Made by a program: the position numbers and the translations under genes. A stretch of DNA of 64,000 bases, taken from the NCBI GenBank assembly GCA_012845835.1, contig JABAKD010000016.1, forward strand, positions 1,854,359 to 1,918,358. The letters are read 5' to 3'. Positions 35,076 to 46,094 of the stretch are shown here, one piece after another (positions within the stretch are counted from its first letter, which is position 1; every line of letters starts with the position of its first letter). The notes beneath the pieces were generated by a model, which searched no databases, was not told the DNA's origin, and saw nothing but the letters and a program-made list of their open reading frames with translations. The stretch is from Undaria pinnatifida (lineage: Eukaryota > Sar > Phaeophyceae > Laminariales > Alariaceae).

Positions 35076-36045
35076 ACGGCCACAAGAAGTGGATGCTTGC
35101 GTTGCAGTGTGGCCGGGACCGATAATCGAAAGTTCGAGACACTTCTCCCACGAGTGAACTGCGGCGGACACCAGCGAAGCACACACTGGCAATATCGGTC
35201 TAAAGATACTCTGTTTGGGGCTAATGCCCCTCTAAAGGAATCGTCAAGTTGTTGCGAGGTATGTATATATATAATCGTCACGCTGATGATACGATATGGT
35301 GAGTCATGACGCCGTCGTCTTATCGTAAAAAGTCTAAGCTGTTGGCATATATCGCACCTGGTGGATGTTATCATATCTGAGCGCTCCGACGATGCTACGA
35401 TATCGAAACACCGTCATCGTATCTTAGCAATGATGGTATCATATCGTGACGCTGATTGATAACGTCTCGTAATCACGCCAAAATAGCAATCGTAAAGCTG
35501 TTCGTTTTCATGGTTATTAGGTGTTCCACTATCTCTACCGTACCACTAACAAACACCAGTTCGTACATACACGTACGGTATACAAAAAAAAACAGCCTTT
35601 TAAATAAAAAAATGCTTTACGAAGGGCGAACAAATGTTTCCGGCGAAAAAAGCCACATACATGGCTAAGAAAACCTCTGCCCCAACCCCCGCCCCCCGTC
35701 CCATCTCCGCCTCCTTGAAAAGGCCCGTCGTTAAATCTCCATCGCAAAAAAGAGCAAGCCCGGAGAAACCAACCCCATCCTCCCGCCATCAAAAATATGA
35801 ACAAGTCACCTACAACTATTGATTAAACTTCCGACTCCGAGCCCCAAAATAGCACTAGGGGGACATTCCGTAACCCCCCCCACCCCCCCCCCTTCCCCTC
35901 CACCCTTCCTATTATACCTACCACGCAACCCTATTTTATAAATATTTTACGGACGTCAACCTTGAGTTCGATGAATTCCGGGTCCATACTCCTATTTCTC
36001 TCATCCGTCTTCACCCATCCCTCATACCATCAGCAAACAAAACGC
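35076..36045. other. Intergenic, little recognisable
   Basis: A TATCGT/GATGATACGATA-rich stretch (35270-35460), one small basic ORF (35634-35822), C-rich DNA (35870-35900) and a solo family A end (35950-35995). Confidence 0.4.
35634..35822 (+). CDS. Small Lys/Pro/Ser-rich ORF, hypothetical
   Basis: A 62-codon ATG frame ends at TGA. The peptide is very basic and rich in Lys, Pro and Ser (MAKKTSAPTPAP start of the second Met, then KRPVVKSPSQKRASPEKP, ending QVTYNY). It resembles linker-histone-like or disordered tails by composition only. There is no splice support or neighbour context, so chance is possible. Confidence 0.2.
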   Translation: MFPAKKATYMAKKTSAPTPAPRPISASLKRPVVKSPSQKRASPEKPTPSSRHQKYEQVTYNY

Positions 36046-36049
36046 AATT

Positions 36050-36640
36050 TCAGCTCAAAGCTGATTGGCTAGTGGAGGGCCCGCGCGAAATTCGGCGCAA
36101 AGCTGATTCGCTGGTGGAGGGCGAGCGCAGATTGAGCGCAAAAAAACTGATTGGCTAGTGGAGAGCCCTCGCATATGCAGCGCGACGCGGACTGGTCAAT
36201 GGAGGGCCTCTCAGATTCAGCGCAAAAAGCTGACTGGCTAGTGGAGGCCCCGCACAGATTCAGCACAAAACTGGTCGGATAGTGGAGGGGCTTCTCAGAC
36301 TCAGCGCAAAAATGATTGGCTGGTGGAGGGCCCGCTGAAATTCAGCGCAGTGCTGGTTGGCTGGTGGAGAGCCCCCGCAGATTCAGCGCAAGCTGATCGG
36401 TTGCTAGAGGTTCTGAGTCAACGCCAAGCCGATTGGCTAGTTGAGGAGCCGTGCAGATTCAGCGCAAAGATGATTGGTTGGTGAACGGCAAGTGCAAATC
36501 CAACACCAAGCCGATCGGTGGGTGGAGGGCCTGTTCAGATTTAACGCCAACAAACGGATGGGGAAACGCCAAGAATGCTGATTCGTGGGCCGAGGGTCCG
36601 CGCAGATTCAGGGCAAAGCTGATTGGGCGGAGAGCACGAC
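36050..36640 (+). repeat. Minisatellite, about 57-bp unit with GATTGGCT core
   Basis: About ten imperfect units of CTGATTGGCTAGTGGAGGGC followed by CCGC-(C/G)AGATTCAGCGCAAA. Each unit contains an inverted CCAAT (ATTGG). Confidence 0.85.
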
Positions 36641-37400
36641 AAAATGGGGAGAGGCCGAATGATGGCAAAAGATAAAACCCACGACCCTACCCTCCACATC
36701 ATCTACCCCGCCCCCCCTTTCTTCATCCCTACAGCGGCACTTAACCCCCCAACTACAGAAAATAAGCTAAAAACAGCAAAGGAAAAAATGAGCCAAATGA
36801 CGCCAAATCACGAAAACAGTTTCCGTGCAGATTGTCTTGTGAATTGACGCAACCCTCCCCCCCTCCCCAATTCCCCCCCACACGGCCGGTCCCCCCCCCC
36901 CCCCCCCCCCCCTCCTGCGCGTGGTGACAGAAAATTGGTTGCAACAATTTCTAGACTTTCGTAATACTTCTTCTCCCTCTCTTTTTCCGACTATAAACTG
37001 TGGACAGTTTCACCCACCATCTACTTACCCACCCACTACCCACCACTGTCATGTTTGATCATGATCATTGTCACCAGTCATCACGCTGATCATCACCAGC
37101 ATCCTCATGATGAGCATCGCTCGTCACGACGATGATAATCACCATCATCACTGTCACCATACGCCGGATGAGACCATAACACACCCATGAGTGACACTCT
37201 TCCATCACTCGACACCATCAGCATCACCCACAATGGACCACAAAAAATCAGATTATCATGAGCCATCATAGCCATCATCGTCACCCCATCACCATCGCCA
37301 CCATCACCGCATCTTCACAGCCCACCAGATGCCCACGAGAATGCGTCGTCCTCTCCATTATCATCTTCCACCTCCCCACCACCTCACCCTGACACTTGAT
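36641..37400. repeat. C-rich then CAT/CAC low-complexity DNA
   Basis: 36840-36915 is C-rich (run of about 24 C). 37040-37330 is ATCATCACCATC-like low complexity. No gene is supported. Confidence 0.6.
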
Positions 37401-37649
37401 TCTCGAAGCGTGACGGGATCTCGTGTTGTACAGTGCTGGGGTGGTGGGGTCACGCAAGCGCCATCAACACATCATCACTGTCATTGCCGGACGTCAGATC
37501 AATAGGCCGGACCACCCCGTCAATCCGCATCACCTCCACCATTTCCATAGCCAAACGATAAGACCAAAAACTCCTCGTCGGCTCGGACCCAATCCACGAA
37601 CCACTGCGATCACCATGCTCATCACATTATCGCCGTTGGATCCCACAGA

Positions 37650-38035
37650 ATTCTCGTATTCTCACGAAGCAGACGGAGTCATTTTGACACAGCGTCTAGC
37701 TGCCTTGGAGCAACAGCTTTTCGCCAATAGCTCCCGATCAGCTCGGATCCAATTTACCCACGACCAACACCACCCCGCTCACTGCCTCCACCGCCGCCAC
37801 CACCACAACCACCATCGCCTCTGGCTCACACAACGCTTAGATCCCCACGAGGTCGGAACTATTTGCCACAGCACCTCGCCTCAACCATACCCTCACCCTA
37901 CCCACCACCACCGTCGCTACCCCCGCCCCCGCCACTATCATCGCCGCCGGCTCACACAAGACCCTTTAGATTCCCACGAGGTCGGAGCTGATTTTCCACA
38001 GCTTCTCACACCGTGCCTCGTCCATAGCCTCATCC
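37650..38035 (-). repeat. Partial tandem copies of the POR 3' end
   Basis: The sense-strand stretch around the POR stop (CTGTGGAAAATCAGCTCCGA, CCTCGTGGGAATCTAA, TTGTGTGAGCCGGCGGCGAT) recurs about 115 bp downstream (37785-37900) as CTGTGGCAAATAGTTCCGAC, TCGTGGGGATCTAAG and TTGTGTGAGCCAGAGGCGAT. A more decayed copy may lie near 37655-37700. Confidence 0.6.
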
Positions 38036-41000
38036 GATACCACATTTTCCCTCGCAGTAGCCTCCGCCGTCTGTCCATTCCACCGCCAGTAAGCTCCCGA
38101 GGACGCAAACTTGTCGGAAGCCACAACGTCAGCTACACGCCTACCAGCCTCCTGGGAGACCCAACAAAAAAAAGCAAAGGAGCCAATCAGGAGGATCAAG
38201 GGAAGGGGGGGGAGGTTCAAGATTAGCATCAATATGGGAGGGCCAACAGATTAAAAAGTGAGCTAATCAGGACGGTCAAGGGGAAGAGGGGGGGGGGGGG
38301 GGGTGAGTAGGTCCGAGACTAGTACCTGAAAGACCCTACAAACAAAACAGCGCAGCCAAACGGGACTAAAGGGGACGATTAGAGCAGACTCTGAGCTTTG
38401 CTTGTTCATGCCTGTGACTCTCGCTCTGTTTTTCTCTTCTCTCTGCCTCGCTCTCGCTCTCATCCCTGCTATCTCTCTCCGTCCAGCCCCTCCCCCATCG
38501 TTCTCCTTCCTCCCCCCCCCTCTACATCTCTCTAGTTACCTCTTTTCATGAATATTCTGTCCTGCTTTTCTCCCTCCTACCATCTCCTCCCTTGCCCTCC
38601 TCCCCCTCTCCCCGCCCCCTATCCCTCTGTCGGTGATATACAGTAGCACCGCCCACTAGCCTACCCGGTCAGGTGACTACGTAGTCCATTGGGTAGCGTA
38701 ATATGGCCAACGCCTTTCGCTCCTTCCCTCCCTGCCCCCCCCCCCCGCCCCCCTCGCCCGCCCCCCGCCCCCCACTCCTCTATACTCACGTCGTTAAGCA
38801 CTCTACTGGGTAGCGCAATACTACCAACGTCTCCCCTGCTCTCACGTCCTCCCACTTATTAGTCGTATAGCACTGCTCACAAGCGCACCAATCTAATTAG
38901 TCCGGGGACTAAGCATTGTCGAGTGTGTAGCGCAATGCAATCTACGCCTTATCCCCCTTCCACTATCCCCCCCCCCCCTCCCCTTTCTCTACCCCCGCTT
39001 CCCTGCCCCCTCGCCCTCCCTCCCTCTCTCCCTCCCTCCCTTACCTCGGTGGAGACGAACTGCTTGGTGACGTACTTTTGGAAAACCGGAAACAGAGTCC
39101 TGAACCATCCACGTTTTTCCCTGAACAGCGGCGATTCCGCGATACAGCCCGGGAACAAAGCGCTCACGATCATCCCGTCAGACGCAAACCGCTTGTCCAT
39201 CTCCCTCATCATCAACACGTTGCACACCTTGGAGTCTTTGTAGGCCTGAGCGATAGGGAGTTGTAGTTTTCAAGAGTCGCGAAAAGCAAGGGGAGGGCGG
39301 GGGGCAGGAAGCACTGTGCATGAGCGCCCAAAATAAAAATAAAAATGGCATGAGCGCCGAACGAAAGCAACGTGGGATGGGACAGTTTGACAATGGCTGT
39401 AGGACCATGACAAGGCGAAAAAAAGAAGACTTGTGCTTTCCATCCCCATCGCGAGAGGCCCCTTTCCTTCCTTCCGACCTTCCACAATGCATGGCGCGCG
39501 GCTTCTCCCGCCCCTTCCTCCCTAGCCCCCCCTCTCTGCCGCCCCCCACCATCCCTTCCCTTCCTTTCAACCTTCATCCTCTCTCCGCTTCCATCACCCC
39601 CTCTTGCCCATCTCCCTCGTTCTCTCCTCCTCCCCTCCTCGCCCCCCACCCCTCGCCCGTTTCCCTATCCCCCTACCTCCACCTCCCCGTCTCCCTTACC
39701 GCCCCCCTCCCCTCCATCCCCCCTTCTCCCCCCACCCCCCCCCCCGTCCTTCCCCCCCTCCGTCCCGTCGCTCCCTCCCTCCTCTCCGTACCTTAGTGGG
39801 CTCGTACTTGACGCCGTCAATCATGGGCTCGTTCTTGGCGAGCCCCTCCAAGTCCCCGAGGTGCGCCTGCCGTACGGTACATGATCACAAAATGGGCCAG
39901 CGACAGGGGGGTGGAGGCGTGTTTTAATCTTTGGCCCAGCTTCGACAAAAAGGTTGAAGTATATCACCCAGGGGAACCACCGACCAATAAGCTTGCTACC
40001 TCGTAACCAGCTATGACTTTTCTCTACGAGCTTCTTCAATATTTCACAAGGTCACGTACCCCGTGTACAATAAATAGCACGCGCGATCGGAGAGTGTATC
40101 ACGAGCAGCTTGGATTGATGCGTTCCCGCGAAATTCTCCATCTCACAGCTGAAACGTCTTCGTGCATTCAATACATGCCTCACCCTATCCCTAAAAGTGC
40201 CTTTTGTATTTGAAAAATAGATACCCACCCCTATCCCCATAACCCTGACCCCGACCGCCTGAGAACTTCTCGGAACGAAGCCGCAACAGGAAGATTTGCA
40301 TGCAGCAGGGGTCCCCCAACAAGGCGGTCTGAGCAAGCCGATATCCCGATATAAGGCGGTCAAAATCGCTTGGCGCGTCTGGGGAATTGCACTCGCAACC
40401 TGGAATAACAACAAGTTTTCTCTCGGCAAGGCGGTAATGGTCATGTTGCTCTGGCACAACAACGCTTTACCGGGGGACCCCTACTGAAATGATCACCCTT
40501 TTTCGCTGAAACTGGGCCAAGCCGAAATCACTACTGGCCGGGATGGGATGGGTTGGAAAAAAAACTTTGGTGCAGGGTGTACGTCCGAACTGCCAAATGT
40601 AAGGGGCAGCAAGACCGGCGCGCAGCGCGTTGATACCGGTGCTGCTCTCGCTCTTCCATGGCGGATGTTAACAGAGGCTGTCTCGTTCAAGTTTTTCGCT
40701 TTTTATGCGTCCAAAAGTGGTTGACCATTTTTGTTCCACACATAAATTCCAACTGTTTGTTCCATCAAAAACGTGGGTGTAGGTAGTGCTAAAACGAGTA
40801 ACGTTAAAACAACACCTACGCATGGATTATCTCGTGTTCTCGCGGCGTTTATCACCTGGGGGGGGATCTTCCCGGCGATGCTTCCGGGGTTGTGGGTCTC
40901 TGTACCGATGAAGATGACGCGAGACTGCTTGAGCTCGTCGAGGAGGAGGTTTACGAGCAGGAAGTGTCCCAAGTGGTTAACGCCTACGGCTTCCTCGAAA

Positions 41001-44000
41001 CCGTCCGCCGTTCGTCGCGGCTCCTTGTCCTGAACAACATCAAACATCAAAATAAGAACCAAAAACGTCAAAATATCAAATGCAGATATCTCGGGTTTAA
41101 GAGAGTGTTGGTTAGGCAAACCAAATCAGCACGCCATGCACCGAGAGTTGTCCCAGTTACCACGCAAGACACATTCTTACTAAATATTCCTACTAATACT
41201 TGAAACTATTAACCCTCTTCCAACTCACAATTGTTTCCTAGTCTAACTCGAACTGTTTCGTCCATATGTCGGGCGTGCGGTGCCAAAAGGCTTGAAAAGA
41301 GCTGAGGGAACTTCGCCTCGGTACAGTTGAAAACCTCTAAAATCTACCTGGTATCGCTTCGTGTTTTGGAGCACCATTTTTAGGATACTGCCTTTCTTTA
41401 TCTATCCCATCTATTGTCTTCACACTTTTACTCCAGCCCTCTCCCTTTTCGAAACTCAAACCCGGGGTCACACAGCAGGTACTCCCCCCCGGTGCATGCT
41501 TTATTGTTCATCTCGAAAACGGTTCAGCAGTCTCTTCTTCCATCGACTCCTGCTGAAGCATAAAAAACTTTCGAATCTACCTAAAATCTACCTCTCTTAT
41601 CACATAACATTTTATTGCTGTCCACGCACCTTAGGGTACCACACGGCCGCGTTGCAAACGAGCGCGTCGGTCTTAACCTTAGCCGCCTTGAGCGTCTTGA
41701 CGAACTGTCGCACGCTAGTCAGCGAAGCGAGGTCGAGGTCCATCACCGTGTACGCCGAAGAGTCCATCCCGCTTTGTCTCGCCGCCGCCTCGGCTTTAGC
41801 GAAGGACCGTACGGCCATGATCACGTGCCAGTCTCCGGTGGCGGCCAGGCTCTTGGCCGCTTCCAGCCCGATGCCTGTTTTCGCGCCGCGTTTCGCGCAT
41901 GTAGTTTCGTTTCGTTAGCGTTCGATTTTGTTACTGCGCTCTTCCGTTAGCGCTTCAGGGTTTAGTTTCATTAGAGTCAAGCTTTGTTAGCGCGTGTTCT
42001 CCTTAGCGTCCATTTGTGGCGTCATAGCGTTCGATTTAGCTTTCGTTCGAATTTGTCGTCACTTTATCTGTGGTAGTCTTTGTTAGCTCTTACTTCGACA
42101 ACGTTCGTTGTCGTTATGTAGCGTAAATTGTCATCAGCAGTAATTTTCGTTGCAGCAACGTGCATTTTCGTGTAGCGTTAGGTTTCGTATTACTTATTTT
42201 CCGGGAAATCGCAGATCGATAATCTTGCGAGGCTCGTTCTTGTGAGAGGGCAACGTCGGAGATCGAGATCGAATTGCCGAAAATCGCGATTGCGGCGACC
42301 TGGAATCGAGATCGAACACCGAGGACCTACGTACATGCAAGGATCAAGTTATCGCTTCCTCTCAGGAGTGCAGCCAGTGAGTCGTTTAGTTACGTACCAG
42401 GAACCAGGTATGGAAAAACCTCCTCACTCCACGACTCTCGTACGAGCTCTCGTGTGTTGCCAGCGCATGTCCTAGTAAGACCGTGGGTAATCCCTAAGGA
42501 ATAGTTTGTCAAGTAGGCGCGAGTAGGTGTTTCGCCAAAAAAGTACAAACGACTTCGAAAAAGACTCAATAGTTTTACTATTTAATAGCAAGACCCACGT
42601 TCCTCGGATACAAAATCTGATGCAAACATGGAAGTTTTTTTTCAACCTGTTCTAGGTTAATACTTGGACCACCCCAAACGGCAACAAATCCCCCCCGTCC
42701 GTATTGTTGTTCGGGGACGTATGCATATATCATAACGTTTCAAAAGATCCAAGAAAACCCCAACTAACTTTTGGTGAAAGCCGTTTCTTTGCATGTGCTG
42801 TAGCCATGGCAGTTAAGTTCTACATGTAACTCGCAATCATGTCAAATCGTGGATCTTGGAGCAAATTCTCGACTTTTTGGTGATGTTGGCCGCCTACTTT
42901 GACTTCACGAAATCACCTCGCCTACGACTGGTGCCCGCTGAACCCGAGGCCCTGAAGCACCTCATGGCGAACTTGGTCCAATTTCGCGGGCGGTGGTTGC
43001 TTGCGAGGAGATGTAGCTGTCCTTGAGTGAAATGCAAAGACTTATTAGGGGGTTGTTTTCTGTCTTATTTTGTCTCCTCTGGATTTCGACGATTTTCGAC
43101 CACTGCAGCACCCCAAAGTCAAAGTATCGTAGACCTCCGTTGAAAAAGTGTGGACGGCCAACTTGTAGAATTTGAATAGAATCACGAGCGGATGTAGATG
43201 CAACACAATGCGTAAACACCCGTGTCTGCTTAGGCACTCAGTGGTTGAAGGTCGGCATGCAGCGGGTTGAAAAGTTTTTGTAAAAATTGAATAGCTCAGC
43301 TGTGAGTACGACCGATTGAATGGTTGAAACTCAACTTTGCAAGCTGCGCGGTACGTCTATGATTCGCCAATATACAGCAGTTGCACAAAATTTACGGAAC
43401 GTCGTTCGCGCGTGTTATATATTTGATCCTCATCAAAAGTTAATGAAAAAAGGAAAAACGTAAGCTGTGAGTACGACCGATTGATTGGTTGACCCTCAAC
43501 TTTGCAAGCTGCGTGGTACATCTACATTTCGTTTGCGATATTGTTTGTGTTCGTGAATTAAACCTAGGATATAGTCAATACACAGCAGGTGCACATTTTT
43601 TACGGAAGGTCGTTCGCGCGTGTTCTATATTTCATCCTTATGAAAGATACAGGCCATTACAAATGCGGCGTATTTGACAGACCAAAAAAAATCTACCTAG
43701 TAGATTCTAACCAGAAACCCGGGGAAGGAGGAATATTCAACATTGCCCGCGGCCGCTTCGAGTAGCTACGAACACAGCATTACAGTAGACAGTAGACAGT
43801 AGAGCATGCCGCGGTTACGCGCGACTACATATGTCATCGGGACATGAGTTATGCTATGGTATACCTTGTTAATATATATGCTATCACAACTTCCTGGTAG
43901 GGTTGAAGGCTGGTCTGGTCTGGTAGGTACGTTTGCTGTTGGCTGTTTCTTCTGACCAGCGATCGATCGGATGACCAGATGAAATCGGATGCTGCTGTTT

Positions 44001-45821
44001 GCTTGTTGGCTATGCTGTACTCCCGTTGAATTGGCCACCACGCAACGACCGACGGTTGTCAAATCAATCTTGTTCGTAGACAAAAACTCGTACGAGCGCT
44101 CTCTGCGGCTATGCTGCTACTATTACGTACGAGTGCCATACAGCAGCAGCAGCAGTGAGCACCATCAAATGCTACTACTGCTTGCGGCGCGATACTCGTA
44201 GAAACAGACAATCAGAAAGACGGAAAACATTAGCATGTATACGAGTACGAAGTCAACACGACATAAGACTGCCGGTCGCCCCGGTGGCGTATCAGGTTAT
44301 CCTCGAGCCTGGTACAGGTCAGTTTCGTGAGTTCGAATCTCCCCGAGTGCATACTCGTATAAATTCGTGGGGACTTTTTCTTGCGCACAACTTGACTTGC
44401 GAAAAACGCGAGAGCGTGAGTTAGCAACACTCGATGGAAATTGACGGGCAGTGGGACTGCTGGACCCTATGCGCGATAAAAATTGAAGGCAAGAACCAGG
44501 GGGAAGGGACGACACCTGTGGCCTCGGCTTGTCCAGAAGCTGGAAAGCAAATGTGTGTCAAAAAAAAAAAAAAAACACGTGAGTCAAGACAGGATACTTG
44601 ACCGGTCGCCCCGGTGGCGTATCAGGTTATCCTCGAGCCTGGTATATAGGTCAGTTTCGTGAGTTCGAGCCCCGCCGAGTGCATACTCGTATAAATTCGT
44701 TGGGACTTTTTCTTGTGGACAAATTGACTCGCGGAAAGCGCGAGAGCGTCAGTTAGCGACACTCGATGAACAATCGACGAGCAGTGGGATTGCTGAACCC
44801 TGTGCGAGATAAAAATTGAAGGCAAGAACCAGGGAGGAGAAGGGATGACACCTGTGACCACGGCTTGTCCAGAAGCTGGAAAGTACGAAAAAGCGTGCAA
44901 AAAAAAAAAAAAAAAAAACTTGACAACCGTTACCAATTTTGATTTCAAAGCCACCATGTATCTGCTCGTATTTGGTGTGCTGCGGTTATCTGCTGCTGCT
45001 GGTGCAATCAGGCTGGCTCCAATGAGAGACACCAGGTATCACAAGTACTAAGGGTACATGAAGCCTGCTGCTGCTGCTGATGCTGCTGCTGCTGCTGCAA
45101 TCAGAGTCTGACTGCAGCTGACTGCAGCTAGCTATCATATCACACGTACTAAGGGTAGCTGAAGGTGCAACATGTACCTGAACGAGTATCATGAATCATG
45201 TCATTTGTCATGTTCTGTGTTTTCTTCGCTTCGGGAACAAGCCAACCGAGAGAGCATCAAAATACAAAAAATCACGCCGCCTGCCTTGCGCCTGCTACAA
45301 TAAAAAATCGTCCTTCATGAAATCAAGCCGTCTCTTCAACCGATCATCACACCACAACACAACGCCACGGTCGGTCGATATAATGAGGGTCAACCAAAAC
45401 ACGACACATCTATCGACACCACCAACCTCTTGCAGGGTAACCGCATCATTAACCACCGCAAGCGTAATATATTGCCCGCAGGCGCTTTAGTATAATCCTC
45501 ACCAGAAGAGGCACCCGTGATGATGGCCGTCTTCTTCGAGCCTCCGGCCGACATCGTCACCACCTCGTTGGAACTTGCGCCCGCAGTCAGTGCCACCGTC
45601 GCCACAGCTCGCGTACGGTCAGAGAAATCAATCGCCCCAGGTGTGAAGCATCTGGGAGCTCGAGGCACAGAGTTAGTGGTGGCCAACACGTTGCGGTTGA
45701 CACGCGTTAGGGAGCTGTGAGCGGCGGACATGGGCCCGACGAAGGCAACAACGGTGCTGCAGGTCAGGCATGCCAGGCACACCACCGCGCTCAGAGGCGC
45801 GTTACCCCGGAAGATGGTCAT
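37966..45821 (-). CDS. POR: Light-dependent protochlorophyllide oxidoreductase, plastid-targeted
   Basis: Six exons in transcript order: 45503-45821, 41630-41874, 40856-41029, 39792-39866, 39045-39245 and 37966-38151 (stop TAA). GT-AG borders and phases join to exactly 1,200 nt, or 399 aa. POR reduces protochlorophyllide to chlorophyllide with NADPH in light, in the plastid. The leader has a hydrophobic signal (AVVCLACLTCSTVVA) followed by FVGP, the stramenopile plastid motif. The short-chain dehydrogenase core shows TGASSGIG (split by intron 1), DALVCNAAV, VNHLGHFLLVNLL, the catalytic AYKDSK (Tyr-x3-Lys), LFPGCIAES and FRTLFPVFQKYVTKQFVS, which are POR-specific. The end is AYWRWNGQ and KLWKISSDLVGI, again POR-like. 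The reading frame stays open upstream of Met1, but only 45821 puts the signal peptide at the N-terminus. Intron 1 is 3.6 kb and holds two SINEs. The gene is head-to-head with PAC2. Confidence 0.93.
38470..39040 (+). repeat. C/T-rich tracts in the POR intron after exon 5
   Basis: C/T-rich tracts at 38470-38620, 38725-38785 and 38955-39040 on the plus strand, so purine-rich in the POR transcript, right after its donor at 39044. 39480-39785 is a similar tract in the next intron. Confidence 0.7.
40065..40150 (+). repeat. Family A right-end fragment
   Basis: GCACGCGCGATCGGAGAGTG followed by GAGCAGCTTGGATTGATGCG and CCATCTCACAGCTG matches the right end of family A. It lies in the POR intron between 39867 and 40855. 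Confidence 0.5.
40303..40486. mobile_element. Family E pogo-like MITE
   Basis: CAGCAGGGGTCCCCCAACAA to GGGGGACCCCTACTG, with interior CAAGGCGG and GGCGGTCAAAATCG, matches the copy at 30706-30893. It lies in a POR intron. Confidence 0.7.
41890..42200 (-). repeat. CGTTAGCG-rich segment in POR intron 1
   Basis: Short units TTCGTTAGCGTTCGATTT, CCGTTAGCGC, TTTGTTAGCGCG, CATAGCGTTCGATTTAG recur irregularly. From 42200 to 43290 nothing further is recognised. Confidence 0.45.
43290..43650. repeat. Two tandem copies of a family A-related end, POR intron 1
   Basis: AGCTGTGAGTACGACCGATT plus CTCAACTTTGCAAGCTGCG occurs at about 43300 and again at about 43460. Each is followed within 150 bp by a TTTACGGAA(C/G)GTCGTTCGCGCGTGT block. 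Confidence 0.6.
44272..44575 (+). mobile_element. SINE-1 copy 1 (tRNA-like head, poly-A tail)
   Basis: About 304 bp. The head has a Pol III A-box-like TGGCGTATCAGG at 44286-44297 and a B-box-like AGTTCGAATCT at 44330-44340. A conserved body (GGGACTTTTTCTTG, CGCGAGAGCGTGAGTTAGCA, CCTATGCGCGATAAAAATTG, CACCTGTGGCC, CTTGTCCAGAAGCTGGAAAG) is followed by a 16-A tail. It lies in POR intron 1. Confidence 0.8.
44602..44918 (+). mobile_element. SINE-1 copy 2
   Basis: Same structure as the copy 27 bp upstream: A-box-like TGGCGTATCAGG, B-box-like GAGTTCGAGCCC, the same body, and a tail of about 20 A. The two copies are in direct orientation. Confidence 0.8.
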
Positions 45822-46094
45822 GGTTGTGGAGTCAGTGTGGTAGAGATCTGTCCAGAGATTGAGAAAGCACTGCCAAGCCAAGCCCGTTCTGAAAGCGCCC
45901 GATTGAGTTGATGTTCGGCACAAAGAAAAAGCGGTGTGTTGGATCGGGAGTTCAAGCTGGAGTTCACTGAAAATGTGCTTGGATGTGTTGTCGGGAATAG
46001 GGGATGCTTGGAATTCTTTGAATTTTAATTTTCGCGACAGAACACCATCGAACAGCGAAGCAGGCAGCTGCCATCTTTGGCCCACGGAGAGACG
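45822..46094. promoter_or_regulatory. Candidate bidirectional promoter, POR/PAC2
   Basis: These 273 bp lie between the POR start codon (minus, 45821) and the PAC2 start codon (plus, 46095). The region is single-copy in this window, with no repeat family in it and an AT-rich stretch just before the PAC2 start. I see no CCAAT cluster or convincing TATA box. Shared control is inferred only from the short divergent spacing. An untranslated first exon for either gene cannot be excluded. Confidence 0.4.
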
